A stretch of DNA of 64,000 nucleotides, taken from the NCBI GenBank assembly GCA_036345935.2, contig JADWOT020000009.1:3553381-3617380 (forward strand), written 5' to 3'. Shown piece by piece: positions 50,376 through 61,048 of the stretch (positions within the stretch are counted from its first letter, which is position 1; every line of letters starts with the position of its first letter). The DNA comes from Taenia hydatigena (lineage: Eukaryota > Platyhelminthes > Cestoda > Cyclophyllidea > Taeniidae). The notes under the pieces were generated by a model. That model saw only the letters and a program-made list of their open reading frames with translations. It did not search any database and had not been told where the DNA came from. A program made the position numbers and the translations under genes.

Positions 50376-53300
50376 GTATGCTATTCACCATTTTTAACTG
50401 ATTTCCAAGTGTGTTGCATTCTTGGGATCGTCGGAGCTATTGGGTTTTCGGTTATTTGCGTTTTCGCTGGAATATTCCTTTTGTAAGAATTTTTATAAAT
50501 GCGAAACACTCATTGTGCTACTTTGTTTCCCACAACCATTGATTTTTCCGTCGTTGCGCAAAGTAGGTATTGGTAACTACTACGTTTTGAGGCAGGATGT
50601 TTCAGTGCAGTTAACTTGCGCAGGCTTAGAAATCCGAATAAAACCTTCCAAATTGCTTTTATACTGCCTAAGTGAACTTTCTTAACCACTATATGACTTT
50701 TCGCTTATCGTCTTCGATGAGTGTAATGTATATTGGTTTTTGTTCTCATTATCGCTTTTAGCTTCATCGGTCTTTTCATACTCCTAATTGAGATGCCATT
50801 TTGCTGCAAATTTATTCCACATATCGAAATTATTACGCGTGTTGTCGACAAGATGGGTCAACTTCCCATCGCCATCGTCTGTATAATGTATGTCCATTTA
50901 TTCCTTAATATTGGTATTGTTTTCTACATCCTCCAGCATTGCTATTATCACTTCACCCGAAGATCACGATGTAGTGCTCATAGATAAAGTAGAAATCTAC
51001 TTGCGATATCCGTCGAGCATGGATGCTGTCAAAAATTATTGCAACAACTCACTATCCGCCGTTATTTGCTTGCGCATTGAGGCGATCTCTTGGTGCAAAT
51101 GCTGCTTTTATCATCTAAATGTGGAATCGCAAATTTTTTAGCTCATTGGACAGAAATCTCACCTCTCCTTTTGCTTCTGTTTCAGCTGAATATTAGCAAA
51201 ATTGTATGTCCAAATGCAATGCGTAGCCTCTTTGTTCAGTTGCCATTCATTATTGTGTATTCGGTTTTTCATCTTTATTTGATTATCGCATTTGTCTGTT
51301 TTCGGCTGGTTTTTCAATGTCGGATATGCAGACTACTTCCTAATTCCTTTCAAACTTCTCTTTCCTGAAGTGTTGGCATAATCGCCATGGCAATGTGTCC
51401 CACTGTCTCCATGGGCTTCGCTTTACTGTTCCTCATCGCTTCCGCAGCTATACGAATTCGGGAGTTCATTTTGGCTAGGCAAGTGGCAAGTTTTGTTGAA
51501 ATATGCTTCATTGCGAATGCTACTCTTCTTGCTTTATTTTTGTTGGCCTGACTCTTCTGATGAATCGGTACACTTGGTTTTTGCAATCACATGCAATTAA
51601 GTACCCTTCGTCCGAATTGCTGTGACGTAGTACCATCATACGATGCTTCACAATTGCCACACGATAAGGGGACGACCAAGGTCATCATTGTCATGCTGTT
51701 TGCTCTGCTCTCCGTTTCCATACTGTTGTATGTGCCACAACACATTTGTTCTATTTCATTGTTGCAATCAAGTACCCCATATCTGGCGTGTGCATTTCCT
51801 GTAAAGCTACCATAGATCCTATTCTAGGTAAGTAGCCTTGAGAAAAACGGATGCATGTCATACAGACGTTTTCAGCCTGAGTAGCCTTACCACTCTGTAC
51901 CAATGCCGCTTGTCTCATACTTTTCTAAGTCGTCATAAGCTCATTTAGTCGCTTCTGAGCTTTGTCAGCGGGAAAAGTTAAAATATTCCTGTCAACAACA
52001 AAGAAAGGCCGCTAAGTAGCCGTAGCGCCAAATCTAGATGTTTTTTCGATATTTTCGTTCTTAAAAGTTACTGGAAAAGAGTGAACGCACCATAACAGAA
52101 TTAGTGCTCTGCCACGCCGCCTGTATCGTGTACTGGCGTCGTCTTATTTTTCTCCCTCATTTTTATGTCTGTGCATGAACGTGCGCATGTGCGACCATCG
52201 ACTACAATCTTATGCTCCTTCTGCGTTGAGCACCTAAAATTACGCTACGTTGACTTGATTACTTGGTGCTACAATCACATCATGGTGTCCAACTTACTCA
52301 ATAGAATGGATGGTTTGCTCGCTTCGTCTTACGATTAGAGACCGAAGTCGCATCATTGGATCTGATTATGAACTCTTAGGAGATGGGGTCTTGACGCGAT
52401 TTTAAACTTTCCAGTACTTCCATAGGACTTTCAAGATTAAATTCATGATTTTACTGATTGACGTCCCATCAATTTACCTGTGATGACTGGTATTGTCGAG
52501 TGAGGCTTTCTCTACTGAATTTCAAAACTCGAATGCAATTTAAACAACTGGTTCTTTTCTGCACTTTACTTCACCATACTTTCATCGTGCCGATTTCAAT
52601 CGAAAAGATTAAGGTAGTCCAGAAAACAACGGTTAATCTGACTTATTAAGCAAAGTCGTCACCTGCATCGTCACTCGAGTGACTAGCAGTCATGTGAATG
52701 GCTTTGCACGTTCTTTCCGCTTTTTGAGCTCACAAGGTCACCTCCGAACTATTGTCCGTTGGCGAGTGAGTCATTCTACGTCACGGTCGGAGATTCTGTT
52801 CAGTTCACGTTTTTACCCACGCCTAGATGCTTTTGCAGGTCTTGTGGTTCTGACGCCTTTATTTTTCAGTGGAACACGGTATTGCTGTCTTCAATGTCAA
52901 TTACTTCACAGATTTCATGCTTCTGACAGCCTTTCTCGACTTTTTTAAGGAGTTTATCAAACCATAGCTTATCAAAAATTCTGCTTAGTTTTTATTTGGT
53001 TAAACTTATGCCGTGAGTCAACAAATGTTGATTATAGTATTCTGGGTTACTGGTCGGTAAAGGTGTGGATAAACCGTTGAGGCCCGGTGAAGATCATTGT
53101 GTTATAAGACTGACTGCTTGCAGTACCATGCTTTTGTTGGTACCAGTGGTTCTGACTTCCATCGCGAGCCAAAATTGTTCTAGTGAAGTCTACGTCCTCG
53201 AAAATACTCGGTTTTATTTCTGATCCGGAATTTTCTTAGGTCGCATGACACAGTATTTGCGACACCAGTTGTCGAATTACGAAGAAAGAGATACCTTTTA

Positions 53301-53940
53301 CATCGCACCATTGAAATACGTCTGCCCGAATACTTCTGAAGAACGTTCTAATTGGTCTCGTCATACCCGCAACGCTTACCGAACTGCCTTGGACTGTACA
53401 TGCACTGGAACTCAGCGCAGTGCATTTGTCATTTTGGAGTATTTTTCACTCATATATACAGTGTTAAACGCGCGATCTTCGAGATATCCGGCACTTGAAA
53501 ATTTCAGACGATGAAAAGTTAGGCTTAGGTTCCCAAAAGCACAAAAAAACAACGTGACAGCTATACTGCAGTGCGCTTTGAAGAGTCCCTACTGTTCAGC
53601 TAAGGCGCCGCGGGTTCGATACTGTATTATTGGAATATCAGGTGCATTTCACAAGGTGGATAAGTTGCTATCCGGTTGAGCTCATTCGATGAAGTTGTTT
53701 CGGTTCCACTCCTCACTTTTTTACTTTTCTACTCCTTGATTGGTAGAAAACGCACTTTCTAAAGTCATTTCTTTTCGAAAATCGAATGGCGCTGACTCCC
53801 TTTACTTATTAAAGAATATGATGACGAAATATCCTACAGGACCGAGTAGAATACAAAAATGGAGGACAGCGGTCTCTTTTTCCGCCGGCAGACCAGGTTG
53901 TTGTGTTAACCCCTTCGTCTGCACTTCCACGTTGCGTGAG

Positions 53941-53975
<35 letters not shown>

Positions 53976-55938
53976 CGGGAAGGCAGAGTGACTAACGGGG
54001 ACAAGGAATACTGACTCTCATGAGAAGATAGAACTTTTTGTGTTCTCACTTGCGAATTTTTTTTCCCAGCTGTTCTAGCTCGATCTCTGCATTTGCACTC
54101 CTTAACTGCCCTCGGAAAAGTTGATCTTTTGCAGACCACTGTGGTTTAACATACACTCCACATACGTATCCCCATCAATCTGCCGTCACCCCGTTCTGTG
54201 TTCGTGTCCCTATCTTTTTTTATTTGCACCACCAGCGGACAATACCATGACAATTCATCTGTTCCTTTTTAAGCTTTTCTGTCTTGCCTTCTTTAGTACG
54301 CGATCTATCGTCACACCGTATGCTCATTATCACGCGTCGATCCAGGTGGGCTCCACCTCATTAAATCTGTGCGTCTAGATGGGCCTTGCTCTTACCCCAC
54401 CTCTCTTGCATCATATGCTTACTCCTTACTAAAAACAAGCGACTTGTCGTTACTGCGGAAAGCTTCTTGAAATGAAAATTTTATTCGTTGAAACAACCAC
54501 AATTACGGTCGACAAAGGCAAGAACTTGCAATTGCCACTTTCAGAACTCGCTTTGCCTCTGGAAGCTGGCAAAAAAGGCATCGTTTCTGTTTTTCATCCG
54601 GCCATTTCTCCGCGGCCTATTCAATTTTCCATATGGCCACGTGGCCATTTAGTGCTAGTGCTAAGACAAGACGCTAGTCTTCTCGTGGGGCAACACCACC
54701 GAGGCATTGCGAAGGAAAAGGCGGCACCTTCCATCCCTTGCGAAAGTAAACATCTTCCGTTGATTAATTTTGCGGGGGTAGGATGCCTTTGCAAAAGTAT
54801 GACTTTCAGTGGAGTCACTGGTCCGCACTGCTGTGGCGTTTTCGAGTGGATTGATCTCAGCCTCAACTATTTGGCCGTTAGTAAGTGCCTCTCAGTGGAC
54901 ACCTGTATTTGCAGTCAATCATGTGGATAAAAGCGGTGGATTAAAATTGTGGCGTGGGTAGTGTGCCGTTTTGGGAGTAGTCATTTGTGTCTTCCTTTGC
55001 TTGAAGGACACTGAAACAGAAAGCCATTTCTCGTGGAGTGGGGAACGAGCTGATGGACTTTGAAGCTTATTCACTTAGCTTTCACGACTTTTCCTTGCAA
55101 TCTGACATAGGTACAAGCGACCAATTTCACCCTATTTGGTAAACATGGCGGGGAATCCGCGGCAGATTAATTTCAAATTGACGTGCCAACGGTTATGCCA
55201 CACCATGAAAAATATGGCTTTAAGAACGTGACATTTCATACCAAGAACCAAATTATCAAAACTACTTCGGGTGGGACGTTCTGCTGCCAAGCCCTCTCGA
55301 AATTCCACACAAAAAAACTGCCAAAAACCTTTGCAGATTTGAAGTCGAGCTTAGATTCATGAAGCAGACGAATTTGGATTCGATCGACGTTCTGTCACAG
55401 AGGCTGGAAACATGCGAAAGTGGGTACACGGAAAAACTACCGCATCGGTGTGTCTTCCCGTTTTATGATGCGTACACATGACCGAACCACATGCTGGAAT
55501 GGAGCTACGCCCCTTTCAGAGTCGTTACCGATGAGCCAAGTGAATGAGCGAAGGTCAGCCCCCTGTACCAATGGAGACGTATGGTAGTAGTTCATTGAGT
55601 GGTTTAAGTTTGTCTGGTTTACATCCCACACAGCTAACCTTACCTTTATCACTTAGTTTCATATTTAGTCAAACTTCTGTCCTTTTCTTTGAAAATGCCC
55701 ATGTATTAGCGCGGATTAGTATGTTCGCCTTTCCTCTAGACGGGCGCGGTCGCAGGGAGGCGTAGGACTGCGGGCTGAATCGGGAATACATAACGCATCG
55801 CAACCGGCGTACTCAGGAGTGGAGAACGCTTTTCCGCCGGCTGCGCCAGCCTACGGCGCCGACTCTATGATGGATCGTGTGGCCGCAGGTGCGGCAATGG
55901 GTGCCGCCCACGCTGCCATGCAGGGACCCGGCTACTAA
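50297..55938 (+). CDS. CACFD1: Flower (CACFD1) family membrane protein, middle exons unresolved
   Basis: Exons at 50297-50375, 50410-50482, 50762-50887 and 51371-51478 join in consistent phases and give a Flower-like N-terminal half; the exon ending at 55938 gives a Flower-like C-terminus. Flower is a small four-pass protein of synaptic vesicles and plasma membrane, proposed to form or regulate a calcium channel and, in flies, to mark cell fitness. Anchors: IRYGTRAL (fly LKYGSRLL), AGIFLFFIGLFILLIEMPFC (human [20 protein letters not shown], ungapped, with the membrane Glu thought to matter for ion passage), RVVDK, AMAMCP, and SGIHNASQP (fly AGIVNNAQP). TM4 and the GKK motif were not located. 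Confidence 0.72.
50410..50482 (+). CDS. CACFD1: Flower exon 2, TM1 region
   Basis: After the acceptor gatttccaag (phase 1) this encodes LCCILGIVGAIGFSVICVFA then GIFL, a hydrophobic segment aligning with the TM1 region and the AG at the start of TM2 in Flower. Donor GTAAGA at 50483 (phase 2). Another frame here is open but lacks similarity. Confidence 0.8.
50762..50887 (+). CDS. CACFD1: Flower exon 3, TM2 with conserved Glu
   Basis: Phase 2 after attatcgctttta-g. Reads FIGLFILLIEMPFCCKFIPH, then IEIITRVVDKMGQLPIAIVC. The LLxEMPFCCKF motif is the Flower signature (human [11 protein letters not shown]), followed by a loop with the VVDK/VAEKVD element. This exon is the strongest evidence for the family. 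Donor GTATGT at 50888, phase 2. Confidence 0.85.
51371..51478 (+). CDS. CACFD1: Flower exon 4, probable TM3
   Basis: Phase 2 after tctctttcctgaag. VGIIAMAMCPTVSMGFALLF then LIASAAIRIREFILA; the AMAMCPxxSMGFALLF part resembles fly AMAIPPIILCFGLASLF of TM3. The best phase-neutral exit is a GC donor (ag/GCAAGT at 51479), which would make this a GC-AG intron; a weak GT follows four bases later. Exon 3's intron (483 nt) and phase agree. Confidence 0.62.
   Translation, partial: CWHNRHGNVSHCLHGLRFTVPHRFRSYTNSGVHFG
51479..55739. other. Flower intron(s) with unplaced TM4 exon
   Basis: About 4.3 kb between the TM3 exon and the last exon. At least one small exon (TM4 and the GKK motif) is expected. 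Weak candidates are segments after acceptors at 52869 (SGTRYC) and 54893 (SGHLYLQSIMWIK, donor GTGGAT, phase-compatible with 55756). A signal-peptide-like frame at 54247-54345 and a 33-nt G run also lie here. None is proved. Confidence 0.45.
53943..53975. repeat. Poly(G) homopolymer, 33 nt
   Basis: An uninterrupted run of 33 guanines. It can form G-quadruplexes and is also a classic place for sequencing or assembly error, so its length is not reliable. Confidence 0.9.
55740..55938 (+). CDS. CACFD1: Probable last Flower exon, C-terminal tail
   Basis: The frame reads GGVGLRAESGIHNASQPAYS, GVENAFPPAAPAYGADSMMD, RVAAGAAMGAAHAAMQGPGY and stops at TAA 55936-55938. ESGIHNASQPAYSG resembles the RAGIVNNAQPFSFTG tail of insect Flower. 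Two acceptors are possible: ttcctctag at 55739 (phase 2) or ggtcgcag at 55755 (phase 0). The GC-rich, Ala-rich coding character is clear even if the family link is not. It could alternatively be the last exon of a separate gene, for instance one starting at the ATG at 55544. Confidence 0.6.
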
Positions 55939-56337
55939 CCAACTGGATTACCTCTGTCTGGTCGTTCTGCGTATTCCACTGTTGCGCCGCTCATTTGTCG
56001 CTCTCCTGTACCTTCGTTGTGATAGAACCTCCACTGTTGTGTTCCGTGCAAGTGTGCACCGCCCGCCCGCCCGCCCCATATCGTTTGTTGTCCATTCATT
56101 TCTTTTGTATACGACAGTTCCACGCTTATCCAAATATACCCTCGTCTATTTGTTCACTAGCACATTGGGTGTTCAACAAGGTCCTCCGGCACCCATCAGT
56201 GGATAGTAAGCGATCACACCGCTCAAACAGTTCTTGACGCAATAGCAAGTTTTGACAGTGAAAACAGGGAAGTTCTGGGACCGGGGATATAGGTTGGGCC
56301 CCTTTACGAGGATAAGAGTTGACGTCCAATACGGGGT
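55939..56337. other. Convergent 3' ends of Flower and a minus-strand gene
   Basis: Only 399 nt separate the Flower stop from the stop of the minus-strand gene, so the two 3' UTRs must be short or overlap. AATAAA for the plus strand is found only later, at 56578-56583. A minus-strand frame stays open through most of this interval (to 56126); see findings. Confidence 0.55.
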
Positions 56338-56469
56338 TCATATATCGAACTTTTTGGAGTTGTTGAGATGAGACCAAAAGTCCTCCAATTTGCGGCTGGG
56401 GAATCGGGTTCGGAATTTCTCTTCGTAAATTTTGTAAAAAACCTCATTCTCCATCGCCAATTCTTTTGC
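56338..56469 (-). CDS. Last exon of an unrecognised minus-strand gene
   Basis: After the minus-strand acceptor gtctaaatcttag, 43 codons read AKELAMENEVFYKIYEEKFR, TRFPSRKLEDFWSHLNNSKK and FDI before TGA. Composition is charged, helical and typical of coding sequence. It joins in phase 0 to 56621-56839 across a 151-nt intron. A run of five A just before the end of this frame borders another long open frame, so the stop may reflect an indel. No domain is recognised. Confidence 0.65.
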   Translation of the reverse strand, partial: AKELAMENEVFYKIYEEKFRTRFPSRKLEDFWSHLNNSKKFDI

Positions 56470-56620
56470 CTAAGATTTAGACAAGAATAGCATAGTATTC
56501 GACCCAACAGAGATACAGGAAAGAAGTAACTGCGGCCAACTTGGAGCAGTCCACATGAAACCTCAAAAAGATGGTTTAATAAAATAGTAACTTCTAAACA
56601 AAACAAGACGTGATAAGTAC

Positions 56621-56839
56621 CTGTTCGGCGGGTAGTGTCGTAGCCTCTGCTTCCTGGCTAATAAATGGCTTGGAGAGGTAGCGTTCATTTTGTTGGGTCA
56701 AGAGCAACTCATCCATGAAAGCTGCCTTACGCGATGCGGTCAGCCGAGGTATTTTCCGCTGTTTACCAGCCCACAAGGAACCCGGCACGCGTTTGTAGGG
56801 AATGAAGTGACCCAAGAGAAAGGATGTCAACCTCATCTC
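56621..56839 (-). CDS. Internal exon of an unrecognised minus-strand gene
   Basis: Exactly 73 codons, phase 0 at both ends, between the acceptor gcacattacag and the donor GTACTT. It reads EMRLTSFLLGHFIPYKRVPG, SLWAGKQRKIPRLTASRKAA, FMDELLLTQQNERYLSKPFI and SQEAEATTLPAEQ. The second half is charged and probably helical. I do not recognise the family. Upstream exons were not located; a short hydrophobic frame at 56995-57086 (MSMIYFVFVRRAAPDAFQKI...) lies 5' but its donors are phase 1 and do not fit. Confidence 0.65.
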
Positions 56840-57643
56840 CTGTAATGTGCAAATGCAGGGCCGATCTGCCTAGGCATGTATTCGTATAAAATAAAGTGCA
56901 CGTCATTATGCCCCATTGGGAAGGAATCATGCTAGAAACGTTCCATGAAGTCTTACAAGTGATTTTGATACCGGATAAGCGATTCTGAAAGCCAGCTACT
57001 ACTTTCCCAATGCATAATACAGAACAACCGCAGAATAACATTCCATTAACAATTTTTTGAAACGCATCAGGGGCAGCTCTTCGAACGAATACAAAGTAAA
57101 TCATCGACATCTCAGAGAGCGAATAGCACAAGAATGGTAATCACTCATAAAAAGAATAGACGGCCAAAAAAACAAACCCCAGCACCGCCACCGCTTCTGA
57201 AACAAGCGCCACACGAGAGGATAAGTAAAATCAAAGCTTACGATTCAAAGGTTAAGTTAAATAGTGACAATAGCTTCGATTTGTATTGCAAAAAGTTTTT
57301 CAAAATTCGCAATTAAAGAGGCTTGTAATGGGTAGTTTTATGGAAAAGCAAGTAAGGTAGGAACAAATTAAGGGGCAAGGATGTGCTCTAATGCTATTGA
57401 GAGACATTTTGTTTAGAATACTTCAACCGCTCATTACCTGGTTTCAAAGATTGTGGTAAAATAATACAGAAATGCTTTGCAGGTGAGCAATCTATATCTG
57501 TTACATAATATATCAACTAAAATTCCGTTTTCTGAAAAACGTGGTTCACAACAGAAGTTATTTTTGCATAAAACATCGCTTTGCTAAAACAATATGCAGC
57601 CGGCTTCCTTTTCGTTAACAACTTTCGATTGTAGCGTCCCAAG

Positions 57644-57828
57644 TGTAGCGTCCCGAGGCTCCCTTAAGGCAAAAGAAGGCAGAATGCTGGGATAGAATAT
57701 ATATATTCACCGGACAGAGGGAAAAAGGCTGCTGGCATGGCTTGGAGGCCAGCCCACGCCGCCAGGGCAATACGGCCACCTCTGTGACCTTGGCAGAAAC
57801 CAGCAGTCCTAACAAACAAAGTACTACA
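57644..57828 (+). mobile_element. LTR-like repeat, copy 1
   Basis: A 185-bp unit beginning tgtagcgtcccgaggc and ending gtactaca, the TG...CA boundaries of LTRs. It is followed directly by copy 2. The size, small family and lack of coding sequence suggest a non-autonomous TRIM-like retroelement such as those described in taeniid tapeworms; that identification is from memory and inference. The first 14 bp are duplicated just upstream (57630-57643). Confidence 0.7.
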
Positions 57829-58004
57829 CAAGACTCTCTCGAAGACAAAAGAAGGCAGAATGCTAGAGTAGAATATATATATTCAATGGACAGAGGGAAA
57901 TAAGCTGCCAGCATGGCCCGAAGGCCAGTCCACGCAGCCATGGCAATATGGTAACCTCTGTGACCCTCACCGAAATCGGTAGTTCAAATATACAAAGTAC
58001 CACA
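57829..58004 (+). mobile_element. LTR-like repeat, copy 2, 5'-truncated
   Basis: A head-to-tail second copy, lacking about the first 10 bp, ending gtaccaca. There is no internal region between copies 1 and 2, so the pair is a fused LTR-LTR tandem. Confidence 0.7.
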
Positions 58005-58225
58005 CAGATATATAACTGACGACTGATAATGCTGATTTGTTGAAGGCTTCGTAGCATTATCTGCGTTCACCTTCTCTCCAATATGACTACCCCCTGGCAT
58101 GAGCGGGCTGATTGATTTGTGATGCAATTATTATTTAAGATAAAAGGGAACCAATACAGGCTTAATGGAAACTAGGAAGGTGACTTCTGTTAGCTATCGT
58201 CTTCGGAAAAGTATTGGGGTCCTAC

Positions 58226-58409
58226 TGTAGCGTCTCGAGGCTCTCTCGAAGGCAAAATTGCAGAATACTAGGGTAGAATATAAATATTCAATGGACAGAG
58301 GGAAATAGGCTGCTGGCATGATCCGGAGTTCAGCCTACGCAGCTAGGGTAATATGGCCACCTCTGTGAGCCTGACCGAAACCGGCAGTTCAAACAAACAA
58401 AGTATTACG
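58226..58409 (+). mobile_element. Solo LTR-like repeat with 5-bp target duplication
   Basis: A 184-bp copy beginning tgtagcgtctcgagg and ending agtattacg, flanked by cctac at 58221-58225 and 58410-58414. The 5-bp duplication is what LTR retrotransposon integration leaves, and there is no second LTR or internal region inside the duplication, so this is a solo LTR. The final CA has become CG. Confidence 0.75.
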
Positions 58410-61048
58410 CCTACAATAGTTCTTCAAATAAAAGAGCCAATTTGAAGAAAATATTTAATGGTCCATTCTTATGTATTCCGTTCAAAAATTCTTTCCGGTA
58501 TCAAATAAGAAATGACAACGTTATATCCTTATAAATGCACAAATCCTAATTCTCCGCAAAACCGGAACCACCCTATAATCTGCTTTTCAACTATTCATTA
58601 GGTGGCAATACTTATGTCGCCTTAAATGCACCTTTCAGGCGACAGGTGAAGACACGATTAGAACCCATCGCTTGGCGGCAATGTCGATTTCTCCGAAGAA
58701 GACATAACACTCCTTCTCCTTGCTTTTAGACAGATCATGATTCTCTCAAAATACTTAGTCAATATAATGTTAGGTTGTGGAAATACTACGGTGCCTTCGT
58801 TGCCGAAATCGACAATGACCGTCAAAAGTATCCGTCCATGGACCACTTCCAAATGCACTACTTGGACTAGCTAGTTTTTCAGTGCTTGAATCGCTGTCTA
58901 TGGGGGATGCAATATTGCTGAGGTCTTTATGACCAAAAAATTCTTATAATTTTATGCTTATGTTCGGCTTAAAGAATAAGGATTACAATGCGTGTGTATG
59001 GAGCAGTTACAACTTGGTCGAGGTGTACTATCCTTACTTCTGTCGAAGGACTCAAATTTTGACCGGTTTCACCGCACACTAAATCACCAGCCTAAACCAA
59101 CAAAGCTTGATAAACTAAGAAGTTAAAAATCCCATATTACGCGTCTTGATCATTTTTGATAACGTTGCAAGGTGTGTGAGTTCGGTTGGAACTTGGTTAT
59201 ACGTGCAATGTGGGTTGACGACCTGTCAACCACCCCAACAACTGTACCAAATGCTATTTTGTTGCACCTTCACTACTAGCTTCGCTAGAAGTGATGGGGT
59301 TGCATTTGAAGCGAATAAACTTTTAGAGGTTCCCATTGGAGTTAGACTGGGATACCGATACCATGCTTATTGGAGGATAATTCCCTACGATGCGTGCTGA
59401 CTACTCCGTAGCATATTTTACTCGAACAGTCACTGCGGATTGGGGAAAGACAAAAATAAACGCTTGTAAATTCTCTTTGATGATCGTATTTTGAGAGCGC
59501 AAAGCCTTTTAGGAAGTTAGATTGCATTAACATATCACCTGAGACATTTTCTCATAAAGCTCGTCTAATCCTCAAGCATTGCTCTTACCACACAGGGGAA
59601 GGGAAAGAGGGTGAGTTCCGGCAGACAAAGAAAAATTCAGAAACTTAATGCCAATTTCCCATAATGCTTTTGTTCTCCACAACCCGAGTAAATTATCAAC
59701 ATTTTGTACAATTGCAGTCGCCTTAGTGGATTCTAGCCCTGTGTGCGTTTCGGCCAACTTGGGATGATAAAAGTACATGCTGCACTTTGGGGTTGAGTGA
59801 TGTTCTACGGTCAGGTGAGTGCACTACTTTAAGGACACGCGATGTCAAGGTAACCGTGCAGATAAGCGTTCGTAATTATGTGCAAAATATAATGCAAAGG
59901 TCTAGTAGGGTGAAAAGAGGTTTATCAATGCCTCAATTCTGGTTAACTAGCTAATTCTCGTTTAAGCCTCTAAGTTCTCATTGTTTAGTGAAATTTTGCC
60001 GTGGCATGTGACGGTAATCTCAGCGCTGTGTTATACGCCCATGTAGTCCACTGCGCCATTATGCAAGGATTAAATGAATTGAAGAAGTGCCACAGTTTAT
60101 TCCTCATATGGAATTCGACCAACTCTTCATTATATGATTTGCCATAATATAAACGTAACCGCTGTCTTCTACCACGATTTAAAGCAATGACATTTGCTCC
60201 ATCTCACGTTTTGCGATCAAAGCAGACAGTTACGATGGTTTGGCTCTCTAGTTTGCACGGCCTAGCGCAAACACAAGTCCTTTTAAGCACTCACATATAA
60301 TTCTTTCCTTTTCAGCAGCCGTCTGAACCACTACACTGCTCCACGTACGGAATTCGATTACTTGAACTACTGCGCTTCAAACACCGCGCCATTTTGTTTT
60401 CCTTCACTGTAATTTACAAGCCTCGGAGAAGCGCAAAGCAAGCCTTTATAACACAGAAACAAATCCATTAGTAATGGTATAATATTAAGTCTTAAAATAT
60501 TATAAATTTGGTAATACAAAGCCTAAACTATCCTTTTTGACTGATAATACGATTAATTGCCATGATTGTTGGAAGCAACCTTTCTTGCAATGAAGAAAGT
60601 AAACTGTGATTGTTTGGTTTTACTGCTTACATTTCGAATCCATCCGGCGCCTTTGGTGGCCGATTTGCAGTATTTTTAGAACAGCTCAGCTCGCATACCT
60701 GGCTCTTAGTAACGTTCTAGTAAAGCGAAACGGTCCATGCCATAGCAACTGACCACTTACTCCACCGATTTTTCAAAATTTTCTGGGCGGGACATAACTG
60801 CTCTTTGTAGTATTCTACAGTCGAGCCACATACCCGGCTCGCGCAACGGATGCGCACAGGGTGTCAAGGCGTCCCCCTAATCTGGCCACTCCGCCTGCAC
60901 CATTTTCGATCCCTCATGCTAAGGCACACATTAACTGGCTAAAAATTTTCCGCAAAATCCACTAAAGGAAAATTTCTACCGGGTTCCACTAGACGATAGC
61001 AGACAAAGTCAAGGGTTTATTCCAACTGGCAGTAGGTGACGAACCATT

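Noticed and set aside
53590..53640. ggttcgata segment considered as a tRNA T-loop
   Set aside because: The rest of a tRNA cloverleaf (acceptor stem, D and anticodon arms) cannot be built around it.
54472..54930. 152-codon frame with a GKK-containing segment (LEAGKKG) considered as the Flower TM4/GKK exon
   Set aside because: No hydrophobic TM4 precedes the GKK and no matching splice sites bound it, so the motif looks coincidental.
55544..55765. MSEGQPPVPMET... as the first exon of an independent small gene ending at 55938
   Set aside because: A GTATGG donor would give a compatible phase, but there is no other support, and the C-terminal exon is better explained as part of Flower. Kept only as an alternative.
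57615..58057. Minus-strand open frames of 64 and 108 codons across the LTR repeats
   Set aside because: They are antisense readings of the repeated LTR units and repeat the same peptide, so they are not genes.
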